A stretch of DNA of 64,000 nt from Janthinobacterium sp. (GCA_003133225.1 PKWL01000069.1:1-64000), one strand, 5' to 3'. Numbered from the stretch's first letter, positions 46,176-55,960 are shown. Made by a program: numbers and translations. Notes: generated by a model not told the origin, from the letters alone.

Positions 46176-47741
46176 TCAAATTGCCCTGTTTTTACGGCGT
46201 ATACGTGCCAGAATCGCGGCGCCGGCCACGGCCAGCAGGCTAATGCCAATGATCAGCTTGTTGCCAAATAGGATATAGGGCGTCATGCCGGCCATTCCCT
46301 GCACCGTCGCGGCCAAGGTGCCACGGCTGTTGGGCGCCAGACGACTGATGAGTTGACCGCGCCCGTCGATGACGGCAGTGGCGCCCGTGTTGGTCGCACG
46401 CAGCATCGGCCGCCCCGTTTCCAAGCTGCGCATCTGCGAGATTTGCAAATGCTGGGCGATCGCAATCGAGTCGCCGTACCAGGCCAGGTTTGACACGTTG
46501 AGCAAGATGCTTGCCGGCCGCTGGCGCGCCCCGTTGGGTGCGGATAATTGTTCAGCGATTTCCTCTCCGAACAGATCCTCGTAGCAGATATTGGGCAACA
46601 CGCGCTGATCCTTGACTTGGAATGGCGCCTGCACCACGGGGCCGCGCGTAAAATCGCCGAGCGGAATCGCCATCAGGTCGACGAACCAGCGAAAGCCAGC
46701 GGGGATGAATTCGCCGAATGGCACCAGATGATGTTTGTCATAGCGGTACAGCTTGGACTCGGGGGCAGGGCTGAAACCGAGCACGCTGTTCGAGTAGACG
46801 GTCGCGCTCTCGGCTAGCGGGATGCCGATCAAAAGATGGCTGTTCGACAGCTGGGCGTAGCGGGCTAGGCGCGCCAGATAGCCGGCCGGCAGCTGAGACG
46901 GAAACAGCGCGAGCGCCGTCTCCGGCGTGGCGATCAGGTCGGCGCGCTCGGCGGTGATGGCGTTTGCATACATCTGGAGCGCCTGTCCAAGGTGCGCCCC
47001 ATTAAATTTCTCGTCTTGCGCGACATTGCCTTGCAACAGGCGCACCGAGAGAAGGCTGCCTTCGGCATGGGTCCAGGTGACAAATTGCAGGGCGAAACCG
47101 GCGCCGAAGGTGAGCGCGAGGAGGCCGCTGGCAATCCAGCGCGACGGGTGCGCCAGCAACAAGAGCGCTCCGGCGCACAAGGCGGCCAGCCAACTGAGGC
47201 CATACACGCCGATGACGGGGGCAAACCCCGCCAGCGGGCTGATGTTGTGCGCGTAGCCCGCCGAGACCCAGGGAAACCCCGTAAACAGCCAGCCGCGGGC
47301 CCACTCGGACCAGGCCCACGTGGCGGGCAAGAGCAGCAGGTTCATCTGAGGCAAGCTCAGCAGCCAGCGCCGCCGCAGCCAAGCCGCGCCGGCCATGGCC
47401 AAGGCCGTGTAAGCGCCCATGAGCACGGCCAAGAGGGCCAGCGCCAGCGCCGCCAGCGGCGCCGCCATGCCGCCGAAGGTGTGCATGGCGACATACAGCC
47501 AGTGCACGCCGGCGACGCTCCAGCCAAAACCATAGGCCCAGCCGATCAGGGCGCCGCTTTTGACGGTGGCGCCACGCAGCACCTGGTAAAAAAGAATCGC
47601 CAGGCTGACCAACTGCAGTGGCCAATAGCCAAATGGGGCGAACGCCAATACGCCGCCGGCGCCGGCCAGTGCGGCGTACAGCATGCGCTCGGTAGTGCGG
47701 GGTGGCGTGCGGTCGGTGGCAGATGCGCGTCGAAAGCGCAT
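46176..47741 (-). CDS. lnt: Apolipoprotein N-acyltransferase
   Basis: Lnt adds the third acyl chain to lipoproteins at the inner membrane. The 521-residue protein has about six N-terminal membrane segments, the VRLLQGNVAQDEKF entry to the nitrilase domain, the catalytic Glu in LIATPETALALFPS, the YDKHHLVPFGEFIP lysine region, and the catalytic Cys in VLPNICYEDLFGEEIA. One membrane helix ends the protein. ATG 47741 gives MRFRRASATDR and lies just past the corC stop; longer starts in the same frame run inside corC. Confidence 0.95.
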   Translation of the reverse strand: MRFRRASATDRTPPRTTERMLYAALAGAGGVLAFAPFGYWPLQLVSLAILFYQVLRGATVKSGALIGWAYGFGWSVAGVHWLYVAMHTFGGMAAPLAALALALLAVLMGAYTALAMAGAAWLRRRWLLSLPQMNLLLLPATWAWSEWARGWLFTGFPWVSAGYAHNISPLAGFAPVIGVYGLSWLAALCAGALLLLAHPSRWIASGLLALTFGAGFALQFVTWTHAEGSLLSVRLLQGNVAQDEKFNGAHLGQALQMYANAITAERADLIATPETALALFPSQLPAGYLARLARYAQLSNSHLLIGIPLAESATVYSNSVLGFSPAPESKLYRYDKHHLVPFGEFIPAGFRWFVDLMAIPLGDFTRGPVVQAPFQVKDQRVLPNICYEDLFGEEIAEQLSAPNGARQRPASILLNVSNLAWYGDSIAIAQHLQISQMRSLETGRPMLRATNTGATAVIDGRGQLISRLAPNSRGTLAATVQGMAGMTPYILFGNKLIIGISLLAVAGAAILARIRRKNRAI

Positions 47742-47742
47742 T

Positions 47743-48621
47743 TCAAAGGTCGGCGTGCGGCGCAGCAGGCAATTTTTCAACCAGCAGCGCATGCACCTGG
47801 CGCGCATCCGCGCGCAGCACTTCAAAGCGCAGATTGTCGATGTCGAACAGGTCGCCCTTATGCGGCATGCGACCCAGATGGTTGGCGACCAAGCCGCCTA
47901 TGGTATCGACGTCGTCGTCGGCCAAGTTGCTGCCAAGTTCGACGTTGAACTGGCTGATTTCGGTAAGCGCCTTGATGCGCCAGCGCGGACCGAACTGGCC
48001 TTCCTTGATCGACAGGATGTTGTCTTCTTCCTCGTCGAAATCGTATTCGTCCTCGATGTCGCCGACGATCTGCTCTAATACATCCTCGATCGTGATCAGG
48101 CCGGCCACGCCGCTGTATTCATCGACCACGATGGCCATGTGATTGTGGTTGGCGCGGAAATCGCGCAGCAGGATGTTCAGGCGTTTCGATTCGGGGATGA
48201 AGATGGCCGGGCGTAGCATGTCGCGCACGTCGAATGATTCTTCAGCGTAATAGCGCAGCAAGTCCTTCGCCAGCAAGATCCCGATCACCTTGTCGCGCTC
48301 GCCCTCGATGGCGGGAAAGCGCGAGTGGGCCGTGGCCAAGACGCTGGGCATCCACTCTTCGATCGGTTTGCTGATGTCGATCACATCCATCTGCGAGCGC
48401 GGGATCATGATGTCGCGCGCCGACAAGTCCGATACCTGGAACACGCCTTCGATCATGGACAAGGCGTCGGCGTCGATCAAATTGCGTTCATGGGCATCGT
48501 GCAACACTTCGAGCAGCTCAGCGCGATTCTCTGGCTCGGGGGAAATTAATGCGGTCAAGCGTTCAAACAGTGACCGGTGAGGCTTGGCATTGGTTCTGAC
48601 GCCACTCGGGTGCTCTTGCAT
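47743..48621 (-). CDS. corC: CorC/HlyC-type CBS-domain protein
   Basis: A 292-residue cytoplasmic protein with an N-terminal helix (RSLFERLTALISPEPENRAELLEVLHDA), two CBS domains (about 65-190, including VIGILLAKDLLRYYAEE and GVAGLITIEDVLEQIVGDIEDEYD) and a C-terminal CorC_HlyC FAD-binding-like domain. It is associated with Mg/Co efflux in enterics. No membrane domain is present. ATG 48621 is preferred to a GTG 14 codons upstream because homologues begin near QEHPSGVR. It lies between ybeY and lnt in the conserved order. Confidence 0.93.
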   Translation of the reverse strand: MQEHPSGVRTNAKPHRSLFERLTALISPEPENRAELLEVLHDAHERNLIDADALSMIEGVFQVSDLSARDIMIPRSQMDVIDISKPIEEWMPSVLATAHSRFPAIEGERDKVIGILLAKDLLRYYAEESFDVRDMLRPAIFIPESKRLNILLRDFRANHNHMAIVVDEYSGVAGLITIEDVLEQIVGDIEDEYDFDEEEDNILSIKEGQFGPRWRIKALTEISQFNVELGSNLADDDVDTIGGLVANHLGRMPHKGDLFDIDNLRFEVLRADARQVHALLVEKLPAAPHADL

Positions 48622-48718
48622 AGGGGGCGCGCAGCCGTTGTTTAAAAAGGGTATAGGATACACTAAAAGACGAAGCCTTGTCGTTTTGCAAAAAAACTAA
48701 GGTTTTGGCGCCCCGGCT

Positions 48719-49195
48719 CTAACCTGGCGCCGTGGAAAGATAAGGGTCGTCCAGCCCCAGCTTGGACAGAATTTTCGTCTCCAAAGCTTCCATCTCGCAA
48801 GCTTGCTCGTCGTCATCGTGAGCGTAACCCTGGGCATGCAGCATGCCGTGCACGATGAGGTGCGCGGCGTGCGCCTCCACCGTTTTCTTCTGCGCGGCCG
48901 CCTCCGTTTCCAGCACGTCCGTGCACAGGACGATGTCGGCCGAGGTGGGAGCGTCGCCCGCCAGCAATTCGCCCTCGTTATAGGCAAAAGTCAAGACGTT
49001 GGTGGCGTAATCCTTGGCGCGGTAGACGCGGTTCAGGGTGCGCCCCTCCTCGCTGCCGACAAAGCGGACCGTCAGTTCGGCCGGAGCGAACAAGGCGGCC
49101 CTGACCCAGCGCCGCACTTTCGCGCGCGTGATCGATGCCTGCAAGCGGGGGTCGGCATACTGCACCGACAGGGAGAGTTTATTTTTTTCGGTCAT
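48719..49195 (-). CDS. ybeY: Endoribonuclease YbeY
   Basis: A 158-residue single-strand RNase involved in 16S rRNA 3'-end maturation and ribosome quality control. The metal site is [25 protein letters not shown] near residues 112-136, giving the H-x3-H-x5-H pattern, and the [24 protein letters not shown] segment is diagnostic. It overlaps the end of phoH by 17 bases. Confidence 0.96.
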   Translation of the reverse strand: MTEKNKLSLSVQYADPRLQASITRAKVRRWVRAALFAPAELTVRFVGSEEGRTLNRVYRAKDYATNVLTFAYNEGELLAGDAPTSADIVLCTDVLETEAAAQKKTVEAHAAHLIVHGMLHAQGYAHDDDEQACEMEALETKILSKLGLDDPYLSTAPG

Positions 49196-50225
49196 TTTTG
49201 CCGCTCGCGGACTTCAGAAGGGGCGCTAATTCGTGCGCCAGCGATTGGGCTGTTTCGTAGGCGTCGACGATACGCGCCACGAGTGGATGGCGCACGACGT
49301 CGGCACTGGTAAATTGGGTGAAGGCAATGCCGCGCACGTCCTTGAGCACGTGAATGGCATCGATTAAACCGCTCTTTTGACTTTTTTGCAGATCGATCTG
49401 GGTGACGTCTCCCGTGATCACGGCCTTGCTGCCAAAGCCGATCCGGGTCAGGAACATCTTCATTTGCTCGACCGTCGTGTTTTGCGCTTCATCTAGGATC
49501 ACGAAGGCATGGTTCAAGGTGCGCCCGCGCATGTAGGCCAGCGGCGCGATCTCAATGATCTGTTTTTCGAACAGCTTTAAGGTGCGGTCGAAGCCGAGCA
49601 GATCGTACAGCGCGTCGTATAGCGGGCGCAGGTAGGGATCGACTTTTTGCGCCAAGTCACCCGGCAGAAAGCCGAGGCGTTCGCCCGCCTCAACGGCGGG
49701 ACGGGTCAAGATGATGCGCTTGACGGCGTCGCGCTCGAGGGCATCGACCGCGCACGCGACCGCCAGATAAGTCTTGCCGGTGCCGGCCGGCCCCACGCCG
49801 AAGCTGATGTCGTGCTCGAGGATATGGCGCAGGTAAGCGATCTGATGCGGCGTGCGGCCGCGCAAATCGCTGCGCCGGGTCTTTAGCACGGGGCTGCTGA
49901 TGTCAGGTTCGACGAAGGGCGTGGCCAGCTGGTCAGTGGCCGTGGCCGACCAGCCGGCGCGCTGCTCGACCAAGGCCAGTTGCACTTCTTCGAGCGGGAC
50001 GACCTTGTTGGCGACTTTGTAAAACTGCTCGAGAATTTCCACCGCGCGCTCGCCATTGGCGCCGCCGACGACGAATCGTTCGCCGCGCCGGAAGATGGTC
50101 ACGTCCAGCGCCGCCGAGATCTGGCGCAGGTTTTCATCGATCGGGCCGCACAGGTGAGCTAGCCGCGTATTGTCTAAGGGCTCGGGGATGAAGTAATGGG
50201 GTTGGCTTGGGGCTTTGGTTTTCAA
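49179..50225 (-). CDS. ybeZ: PhoH-like ATPase (YbeZ)
   Basis: A 348-residue PhoH-family P-loop protein. Walker A is [18 protein letters not shown] near residue 150, followed by [22 protein letters not shown] and the Walker B-like [24 protein letters not shown]. YbeZ partners with YbeY in RNA metabolism. Spacing agrees: miaB and phoH overlap by four bases, phoH and ybeY by seventeen. Confidence 0.96.
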   Translation of the reverse strand: MKTKAPSQPHYFIPEPLDNTRLAHLCGPIDENLRQISAALDVTIFRRGERFVVGGANGERAVEILEQFYKVANKVVPLEEVQLALVEQRAGWSATATDQLATPFVEPDISSPVLKTRRSDLRGRTPHQIAYLRHILEHDISFGVGPAGTGKTYLAVACAVDALERDAVKRIILTRPAVEAGERLGFLPGDLAQKVDPYLRPLYDALYDLLGFDRTLKLFEKQIIEIAPLAYMRGRTLNHAFVILDEAQNTTVEQMKMFLTRIGFGSKAVITGDVTQIDLQKSQKSGLIDAIHVLKDVRGIAFTQFTSADVVRHPLVARIVDAYETAQSLAHELAPLLKSASGKNDRKK

Positions 50226-51586
50226 CTGGCGCTTCGCAAGATGTCGGCGCAGGCTTGGAGCTCGCCGCGCAGGGTGTAGGAAAAACTTTCCGTGATGCGT
50301 ACGTCAACCAGTTGCCCGATGAGCCGCGCCGGATCCGGGCCGGCGTCGAAATTGACGACACGGTTGTTCTCGGAGCGCCCCTGCAGGTCGCTGGCATTTT
50401 TTTTCGACGGCCCCTCGACCAGAATGCGCTGCACGCTGCCAACCATGGCCAAGCTGTATTTTTTAGTGTTGGCGTCGATGGCCGCCTGCAGCTGCTGCAG
50501 GCGGGCCAGCTTGACGTCGTGCCCCGTGTCATCGTTCAAACTGGCGGCAGGAGTGCCCGGACGCTTGCTGTAAATGAAGCTGTAGCTGTTGTCGAAACCG
50601 ACCTCGGCGATCAGCTTCATCATGGCGTCGAAATCACTTTGCGTCTCGCCCGGAAAGCCGACGATGAAGTCCGACGAAATGGCGATGTGCGGTCGCACGG
50701 CGCGGATGCGGCGGATGATCGACTTGTATTCCAAGCCCGTGTAGCCGCGCTTCATCGCGCCTAGAATCTTGTCGGAGCCATGTTGCGCCGGCAGGTAAAG
50801 GTGATCCACCAATTGCGGGATCTTGGCGTAGGCGTCGATCAGGCGCTGGGTGAACTCCTTCGGGTGGCTGGTGACAAAACGGATGCGCAAGATGCCGGGG
50901 ACTGCGGCCACATATTCGAGCAGCAGCGCGAAGTCGGCCACCTCGCCGTCGCCGTCCATCTGGCCGCGGAAGGCATTCACGTTCTGGCCCAACAGGGTGA
51001 TTTCCTTGACACCTTGAGCGGCCAGTGCGGCCACTTCCGCGAGCACGTCGTCAAAGCGGCGCGACACCTCTTCGCCGCGGGTATAGGGTACTACGCAGTA
51101 GCTGCAATACTTGCTGCAGCCTTCCATGATCGACACGAAGGCCGACGTGCCCTCGACCTTGGCGGGCGGCAGGTGGTCGAATTTCTCAATTTCCGGAAAA
51201 CTGATGTCGATCTGCGCCCGTCCCGTGCGGCGCCGCTCATCGATCAGCTGCGGCAACCGATGCAAGGTTTGGGGACCGAACACCAAGTCGACATAGGGCG
51301 CCCGCTGGACGATGGCCGCGCCTTCTTGCGAGGCGACGCAGCCGCCCACGCCAATTAACAAATCGGGCTTGAGCAGTTTCAATTCACGCAGGCGGCCCAG
51401 GTCGGAAAATACCTTTTCCTGCGCCTTTTCGCGCACGGAACAGGTGTTGAGCAAAATCACGTCGGCCTCGTCCGCCCGGTCGGTGCGCACCAGTCCGTCA
51501 AAAGCGCCGAGCACGTCCGCCATCTTGTCCGAGTCGTACTCGTTCATCTGGCAACCGAAGGTTTTGATAAATACTTTTTTCTGCAT
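50222..51586 (-). CDS. miaB: tRNA-2-methylthio-N6-dimethylallyladenosine synthase
   Basis: A radical-SAM methylthiotransferase that modifies A37 of tRNAs reading U-starting codons. The 454-residue protein has an N-terminal UPF0004 domain ([17 protein letters not shown] with a cluster Cys), the radical-SAM triad [19 protein letters not shown] near residue 155, and a C-terminal TRAM domain from about 385. It is the first gene of the block that runs left to the metallopeptidase gene. Confidence 0.97.
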   Translation of the reverse strand: MQKKVFIKTFGCQMNEYDSDKMADVLGAFDGLVRTDRADEADVILLNTCSVREKAQEKVFSDLGRLRELKLLKPDLLIGVGGCVASQEGAAIVQRAPYVDLVFGPQTLHRLPQLIDERRRTGRAQIDISFPEIEKFDHLPPAKVEGTSAFVSIMEGCSKYCSYCVVPYTRGEEVSRRFDDVLAEVAALAAQGVKEITLLGQNVNAFRGQMDGDGEVADFALLLEYVAAVPGILRIRFVTSHPKEFTQRLIDAYAKIPQLVDHLYLPAQHGSDKILGAMKRGYTGLEYKSIIRRIRAVRPHIAISSDFIVGFPGETQSDFDAMMKLIAEVGFDNSYSFIYSKRPGTPAASLNDDTGHDVKLARLQQLQAAIDANTKKYSLAMVGSVQRILVEGPSKKNASDLQGRSENNRVVNFDAGPDPARLIGQLVDVRITESFSYTLRGELQACADILRSAS

Positions 51587-52334
51587 GAGTTTCTTAAATT
51601 TTGGTGCTGGTCACGGTGTTGACCAGTGTGTCGCCCGCCGGCGCCAATGCCATTGCAAGCTTGCGACAAGACAGCGTGGATCGCTTTGCGCTAGCTAGTT
51701 TAACGTAATTTCGCGGCGCCGGCCAAAAACCGGCGCCGCGCGCCTGTCCGAAAATGGGTGTGACTAACAGCATTGATCAAGGACAAACGATGGGGCCAGC
51801 GTGCATCAGATCGCAGTTATAGTTGCCAATTTTATATTGAAATAGGGAAAACTATGCCTAGAGTACAAATAAGCAAAAAGATATTCGATTAACACGTTCT
51901 AGGTCTGTGAAATGCGCGGCCCGCGCCAGACGGGCCCGCTCTAGGCACGAGGGTGGAGGGCCGAGCGCCGCGCGTGCCGGCCTGCCGGTGGTGCGCTGGG
52001 CGGCTGTTTGTTGCGTGCGCCATAAAGCGCTCTCGTGTGTTGAAATGGCATTGTTATCCTCTTAACCAGCAGCTCGGTTGATATCGAACAACGTTCGTAC
52101 CGCGCAAGGCGGCTGAGCCAGCCATTTTTAGGAATAGAATATTGCTTGAAATGCAATTTCACTGAGAAGGTTTTGGTCCAGCGTCTGCTTATTTTTGACA
52201 ATGCTGGAGGTAAATATTCGTAGGATCTGGTCTATTGACGCTTTAAGAATTATTTTTGAAACTTATTTGACAAAACTAAGTGCTCCTTAAGTTCGCCGCG
52301 CCATTATTCATCAACTACTAGACGAGGAAAAATC
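51587..52334. other. Long non-coding stretch between miaB and the HTH gene
   Basis: No protein is supported. It contains a perfect 11-base-pair GC hairpin at 51712-51740. The right half (51750-52330) is notably AT-rich for this genome. The region should include the miaB promoter on the minus strand and the HTH gene promoter on the plus strand. A minus-strand frame at 51941-52201 is not convincing. Confidence 0.45.
51712..51740. terminator. Perfect 11-bp GC-rich hairpin upstream of miaB
   Basis: Bases 51712-51722 and 51730-51740 are fully complementary, with a loop ccaaaaa. There is no T-run on either strand, so its role as terminator, processing signal or mRNA leader structure is uncertain. 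Confidence 0.45.
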
Positions 52335-52658
52335 ATGACACAGCATTCTCTTGCATCTCAAGAAAGCTACAATCCCAATCATTTACTCGACATCTTGCTG
52401 GGGAAAATGCAGCTCAAGAATGACGCCGCTTTGTCGCGGTTGCTTGAAGTTGCGCCCCCCGTGATCAGCAAGATCCGTCACCATCGACTGCCAGTGGGCG
52501 CGTCGTTGTTGATCCGCATGCACGAAGTGACGGGCATGAGTATTCGCGATTTGCGCGACCTGATGGGCGACCGCCGCACCAAGTATCGCCTGTCCGATGC
52601 GCAGGGCCGGCCAAAAGCCGACGCCTCGGACAATAAAGAATCGAGCTATGCGCATTGA
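52335..52658 (+). CDS. Small helix-turn-helix DNA-binding protein
   Basis: A 107-residue protein whose central part (about 25-75) looks like a Cro/YdaS-type HTH: LKNDAALSRLLEVAPPVISKIRHHRLPVGASLLIRMHEVTGMSI, with the APPVISKIR segment as recognition helix. The C-terminal tail is polar and disordered. I recognise similar proteins as widespread and uncharacterised in Oxalobacteraceae. A clear ribosome binding site (gaggaaa) precedes ATG. It stands alone, with no adjacent toxin or phage genes. Function and target are unknown. Confidence 0.85.
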   Translation: MTQHSLASQESYNPNHLLDILLGKMQLKNDAALSRLLEVAPPVISKIRHHRLPVGASLLIRMHEVTGMSIRDLRDLMGDRRTKYRLSDAQGRPKADASDNKESSYAH

Positions 52659-53021
52659 TGGCGCAGCGTAAGCGTCGGCTATTTTTGAATTTGCATCAAC
52701 GCCGGGACCGGCTGGATCCGGCGCCTTAGCTTTTGCCTTATCTTTATGAAAAAGCCCAGTTAGTATGGGTAGCGCGAACGGCGCAGCGGCCCTTGGGTGC
52801 AAGGTGGCGCCCGCAACAGCTCAAAACCGCGAAGCATGTGTTCGGTGCGATTGTAGGCGAGCGAACCATCATGCGTCGCCCGCTGCAAGTTTCGCTGTGT
52901 CCTTGGCGAACATAGGGCGAACACGCACCAGCCATCCCCGTGATGCGATGCGGCAGTTGTGCTGCTGGCAGGTCGGGCCACCGGGCATAGGCAAGAGCGG
53001 TCGCGCCAGACAGCCCGGATT
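52659..53021. other. Intergenic stretch between HTH and HDOD genes
   Basis: The two flanking genes converge here. A weak six-base-pair stem followed by a T-rich stretch near 52700-52735 could terminate the HTH transcript. Nothing else is recognised. Confidence 0.4.
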
Positions 53022-53861
53022 CTAGACCAGTAGGACCATCGCGATTTCTTCATACTGGAGTAGGGTTTCGCGAAAAATCTGCAAATACACGGCTTGCTCC
53101 AGACCCAAAGCGTTCCAGGCGACCAATGAAACGGGAGGCACCAGGTCGTCGGCCATTTGCACCAGATCGAGCGCGTGCACGATGGCATCGGCCACATGGA
53201 TGATGGAGGCCAAAAAGCCCGCCCCCGGCGTCTCCGGACAGTGATGTCCGCCGATGGCCAGCTTCATCGTGTCAGAAAAATTCCAGTGCTCGGCCAACGC
53301 CAGCCCCGCTTCGACGTGATCGATGCCGAGCACGGCGCGTTCGGCGTCCAGCATGAAACAATCCATGCTGGCGCGGTAGGCAAGGGCGCGCTCGAACTGT
53401 TCGGGGAAGCACGTGACCAGCACCAGGCGTCCGACGTCGTGCAGCAAGCCGGCGGTGAAGGCGAAATCCTGGTTGAGCCGCATCTGCCGCGCCAGCACCT
53501 TGGCGCAGACGGCAGTGGCGATCGAGTGGCGCCAAAACGCCTTGTCGTCAAAACCCTTGCATTGTCCTTGCGCGAAGCAGCCCGTGACAGCCACCGCGGT
53601 GATCAGATTGCGCATGGTCTGGAAACCAAGATAGGTGATGGCTTGCTGGATCGTGGTCAATTTCACTTGCAGGTTGTACAACGATGAGTTGGCCAGACGC
53701 AAGGTCTTGGCAGTCAACGCCTGGTCATGCGAGACTTTTTTGGTCAGCACCGAAATGTCGATATCGTCGAGGTCTAAGCTATTGAGCAACTCCATGACCA
53801 CGGCCGGCAAACTCGGCAGTTCATCAAGATTCTGGGCGATATCGTCATAAGTGAGCTTCAT
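53022..53861 (-). CDS. HDOD domain protein
   Basis: A 279-residue protein consisting of an HDOD domain, a degenerate HD fold that occurs in bacterial signalling. ELPSLPAVVMELLNSLDLDDIDISVLTKKVSHDQALTAKTLRLANS starts it; FTAGLLHDVGRLVLV at about 145 keeps an HD pair, and AIGGHHCPET follows near 235. HDOD proteins often act in c-di-GMP or stress pathways without proven enzyme activity. ATG 53861 overlaps the stop of the 114-residue gene by four bases. The frame is open further upstream but reads as shadow of that gene. Confidence 0.9.
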   Translation of the reverse strand: MKLTYDDIAQNLDELPSLPAVVMELLNSLDLDDIDISVLTKKVSHDQALTAKTLRLANSSLYNLQVKLTTIQQAITYLGFQTMRNLITAVAVTGCFAQGQCKGFDDKAFWRHSIATAVCAKVLARQMRLNQDFAFTAGLLHDVGRLVLVTCFPEQFERALAYRASMDCFMLDAERAVLGIDHVEAGLALAEHWNFSDTMKLAIGGHHCPETPGAGFLASIIHVADAIVHALDLVQMADDLVPPVSLVAWNALGLEQAVYLQIFRETLLQYEEIAMVLLV

Positions 53862-54202
53862 TCTGGGCTCTCCGTTCCCACGCAGAAGTCGGCGACGAAA
53901 CGCTGCAGCTGGGCAGTGGCCCAGTCGCCGTCGCTGGCGGGATCCATTTTGCGAAACAGGCGCGCGAGGCGTTGCTGGCGGCGCTCGCGGTCCGCCGTCC
54001 GTTCTTCCTTCGATGCCGTCTCCGGCTCCAGTATCGGCAGCATCTCGATGCCATGATGGGGCATCGCCGTGAGCATCTTCTGGGTCAATGTAGTTCCTCT
54101 GGGTAACAGAACATGACCTTGCAAGTCGAGCAACTCGTGCGACAAAATCATGCCGGGTTGTACTTGCGCGAGCGCGAGGTGCTGGTATTTGGCCGTGATC
54201 AT
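53858..54202 (-). CDS. Hypothetical protein paired with the HDOD gene
   Basis: A 114-residue protein beginning MITAKYQHLALAQVQPGMILSHELLDLQGHVLLPRGTTLTQ, which resembles the short strand-rich N-terminal module (VQPGMVLAEDLRDAQGRLLLP) found at the front of several HD-GYP and HDOD proteins. The second half is charged and helical. It is translationally coupled with the HDOD gene, so the two may work as one signalling unit. No catalytic residues are seen. Confidence 0.8.
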   Translation of the reverse strand: MITAKYQHLALAQVQPGMILSHELLDLQGHVLLPRGTTLTQKMLTAMPHHGIEMLPILEPETASKEERTADRERRQQRLARLFRKMDPASDGDWATAQLQRFVADFCVGTESPE

Positions 54203-54669
54203 AATTTCCCTCCGGGATTATTCCTGATATTACCATTGCCAGCGGCTCAATTTGTGTTTCCTTTCTCTTGCCAAGGATCGCATCTAGCACTGGCCGTTCG
54301 GGGCAGGGATCGATGACGGCTGCGCCGCCGCGCTAGGCCGGGAAAAGAGCCCGGCCCGCCGTTTGCAGTTCGCTTCGCCGGCACACCTCCGCCTTTGATG
54401 CCGCTTAGAAGCGGGGGGATGGCGAACCATCGTCTTGTGCTCGTGCCGGTTATCGTTATCAAAAATGGGTGTCGGTCAGCGCCGCGATTGGCAACAGGCT
54501 GACGCTGTGCCGAAGCGCCCCGTCTCACGACAACGGCGCCGGCCTGGACCTAGGTGACGAGTTTGAACGGGCACAGTAATCCGGTATACAATTTGGCGCT
54601 TGCTACCCTGGTGGTGGATTGAATAAATCGGTATTAAAAATGACCCTGCTCTCTCCTACAAATGGCGCC
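54203..54669. other. Intergenic stretch with a ChaN-gene promoter
   Basis: The bases between the divergent HDOD pair and the ChaN-like gene hold no recognised gene. A sigma-70-type promoter is seen at 54563-54590. The rest includes short GC-rich inverted repeats (for instance around 54342-54360). Confidence 0.45.
54563..54590 (+). promoter_or_regulatory. Sigma-70-type promoter of the ChaN-like gene
   Basis: A -35 box TTGAAC (54563-54568) and a -10 box TATACA (54585-54590) are separated by 16 bases. Transcription would begin near 54597, upstream of all candidate start codons. Confidence 0.6.
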
Positions 54670-55488
54670 ATGGCCAAACGCGCTTGGCTGCTAACTTGCC
54701 TGCTGCTGGCCGCGTGCGCGGGCCTCCAAAAACAGGCAGATCCGGTGCGGGACCATCCCCAGGTCTTGCTGCTGGGGGAAGTGCACGATAATCCGCAGGG
54801 GCATCGTGAGCGTTTCGAATACTTGCGCCAACGCATAGAAGCCGGCTGGCGCCCGGCGATCGTCATGGAGCAGTTTAACCATGAAGACCAGGCGCTGTTG
54901 ACCAAGGCGCAGAAGGGCTGCGCGGATCCGGAATGCATCATCCGGGTGATGGCAGTTCCGGGCTGGGATTGGGCCCTGTACCGGCCCATCATTGATTTGG
55001 CTTTGACCTATGATTTGCCCTTGATCGCCGCGAATTTGTCGCGCGCCGATGCCTCGCGCGTGGTGCGTGATGGCATCAAATCCACGTTTGACGCCCAGAC
55101 GGTGGACGCGTATCGCTTGACGGGGCCATTGCCGGCCGATATACGCCGCGCTCAACAAACGGAAATCGTCGCCAGCCATTGCCATATGCTGCCGGAAATG
55201 ATGATCAGCGGCATGGTTGATGCACAGATCGCGCGCGACATCTGGATGGCGAAAATCGCCCGCGCGCAGATGCCGCGCGACGTCGTGCTATTGGCTGGAA
55301 ACGGCCATGTGCGTAAAGACATCGGCGTCGCGCGCTGGATCAACGCGACGGCGCCAGCGCTCACGGTTCGCAGCGAAGCTTATGTGGAGCAAGGGATGGC
55401 GGCCGGGCCGGGTGTGTACGACGTGACGCACACGATTGCGCCGCATTCACGGCCCGATCCGTGTGGCAGCTCGAAATCCACATCGTGA
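54670..55488 (+). CDS. ChaN-family heme-binding-type lipoprotein
   Basis: About 272 residues with a lipoprotein signal peptide: basic n-region, hydrophobic core and lipobox LLAACAG, so the mature protein would be lipidated on Cys. The ChaN domain (DUF399) shows VLLLGEVHDNPQGHRERFEYL and IVMEQFNHEDQALL, and ends with DVVLLAGNGHVRKDIGVARWI. In Campylobacter ChaN binds heme. The start is uncertain: ATG 54670 gives the tidiest signal peptide, ATG 54640 and TTG 54619 are in frame and also downstream of the promoter, and none has a strong ribosome binding site. Confidence 0.85.
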   Translation: MAKRAWLLTCLLLAACAGLQKQADPVRDHPQVLLLGEVHDNPQGHRERFEYLRQRIEAGWRPAIVMEQFNHEDQALLTKAQKGCADPECIIRVMAVPGWDWALYRPIIDLALTYDLPLIAANLSRADASRVVRDGIKSTFDAQTVDAYRLTGPLPADIRRAQQTEIVASHCHMLPEMMISGMVDAQIARDIWMAKIARAQMPRDVVLLAGNGHVRKDIGVARWINATAPALTVRSEAYVEQGMAAGPGVYDVTHTIAPHSRPDPCGSSKSTS

Positions 55489-55600
55489 CCATCTTGCTGC
55501 GGGCCGGCTCGGGCCACCATCACCCCCGTTCTTTGCCTGCAGGCTAGGCCTGCTTGGCGCTGGCCGTTGCCACATCGCCGAGACCCGTGGAGAAAATCAG

Positions 55601-55924
55601 ATGAAAACTACTTATGAGACGATCCAGCCGACCCGGATGGCGATTGATGCGCTGGGCGGTGCGCTTGCCATCGAATTTGGCGTGAACTGGTGCGCCCATT
55701 GTCGTGCCGCCCAGCCGCTGCTGGCGCAGGCCTTGGCTGAGCATCCCGAGGTGCGCCACATCAAAGTCGAAGACGGGAGCGGGCGGGCGCTGGGACGTTC
55801 GTTCCGGGTCAAGCTGTGGCCGACGGTAATTTTTCTGTATTCCGGCAAGGAAATCGCGCGCGTCGTGCGCCCGCTCGATGCCGATCAAGTGCGCCGCGCA
55901 CTCGCGCAAATCGATGGCGGCTAG
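55601..55924 (+). CDS. Thioredoxin-like protein
   Basis: A 107-residue thioredoxin-fold protein without signal peptide, so cytoplasmic. The active site is NWCAHCRAAQP (Cys31, Cys34), where the usual WCGPC reads WCAHC, and the cis-Pro loop is LWPTVIFLYSG. The start MKTTYETIQ has GGAG at a good distance. An Ala-His dipeptide between the cysteines makes it unlike standard thioredoxin and may shift the redox potential. The partner is unknown. Confidence 0.9.
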   Translation: MKTTYETIQPTRMAIDALGGALAIEFGVNWCAHCRAAQPLLAQALAEHPEVRHIKVEDGSGRALGRSFRVKLWPTVIFLYSGKEIARVVRPLDADQVRRALAQIDGG

Positions 55925-55960
55925 GGATGCCGGATTTAGCCCCAGCCTGGCGGGCGCGGC

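Noticed and set aside
51941-52201. 86-codon minus-strand frame upstream of the HTH gene
   Set aside because: No motif and no ribosome binding site; composition fits the AT-rich spacer by chance.
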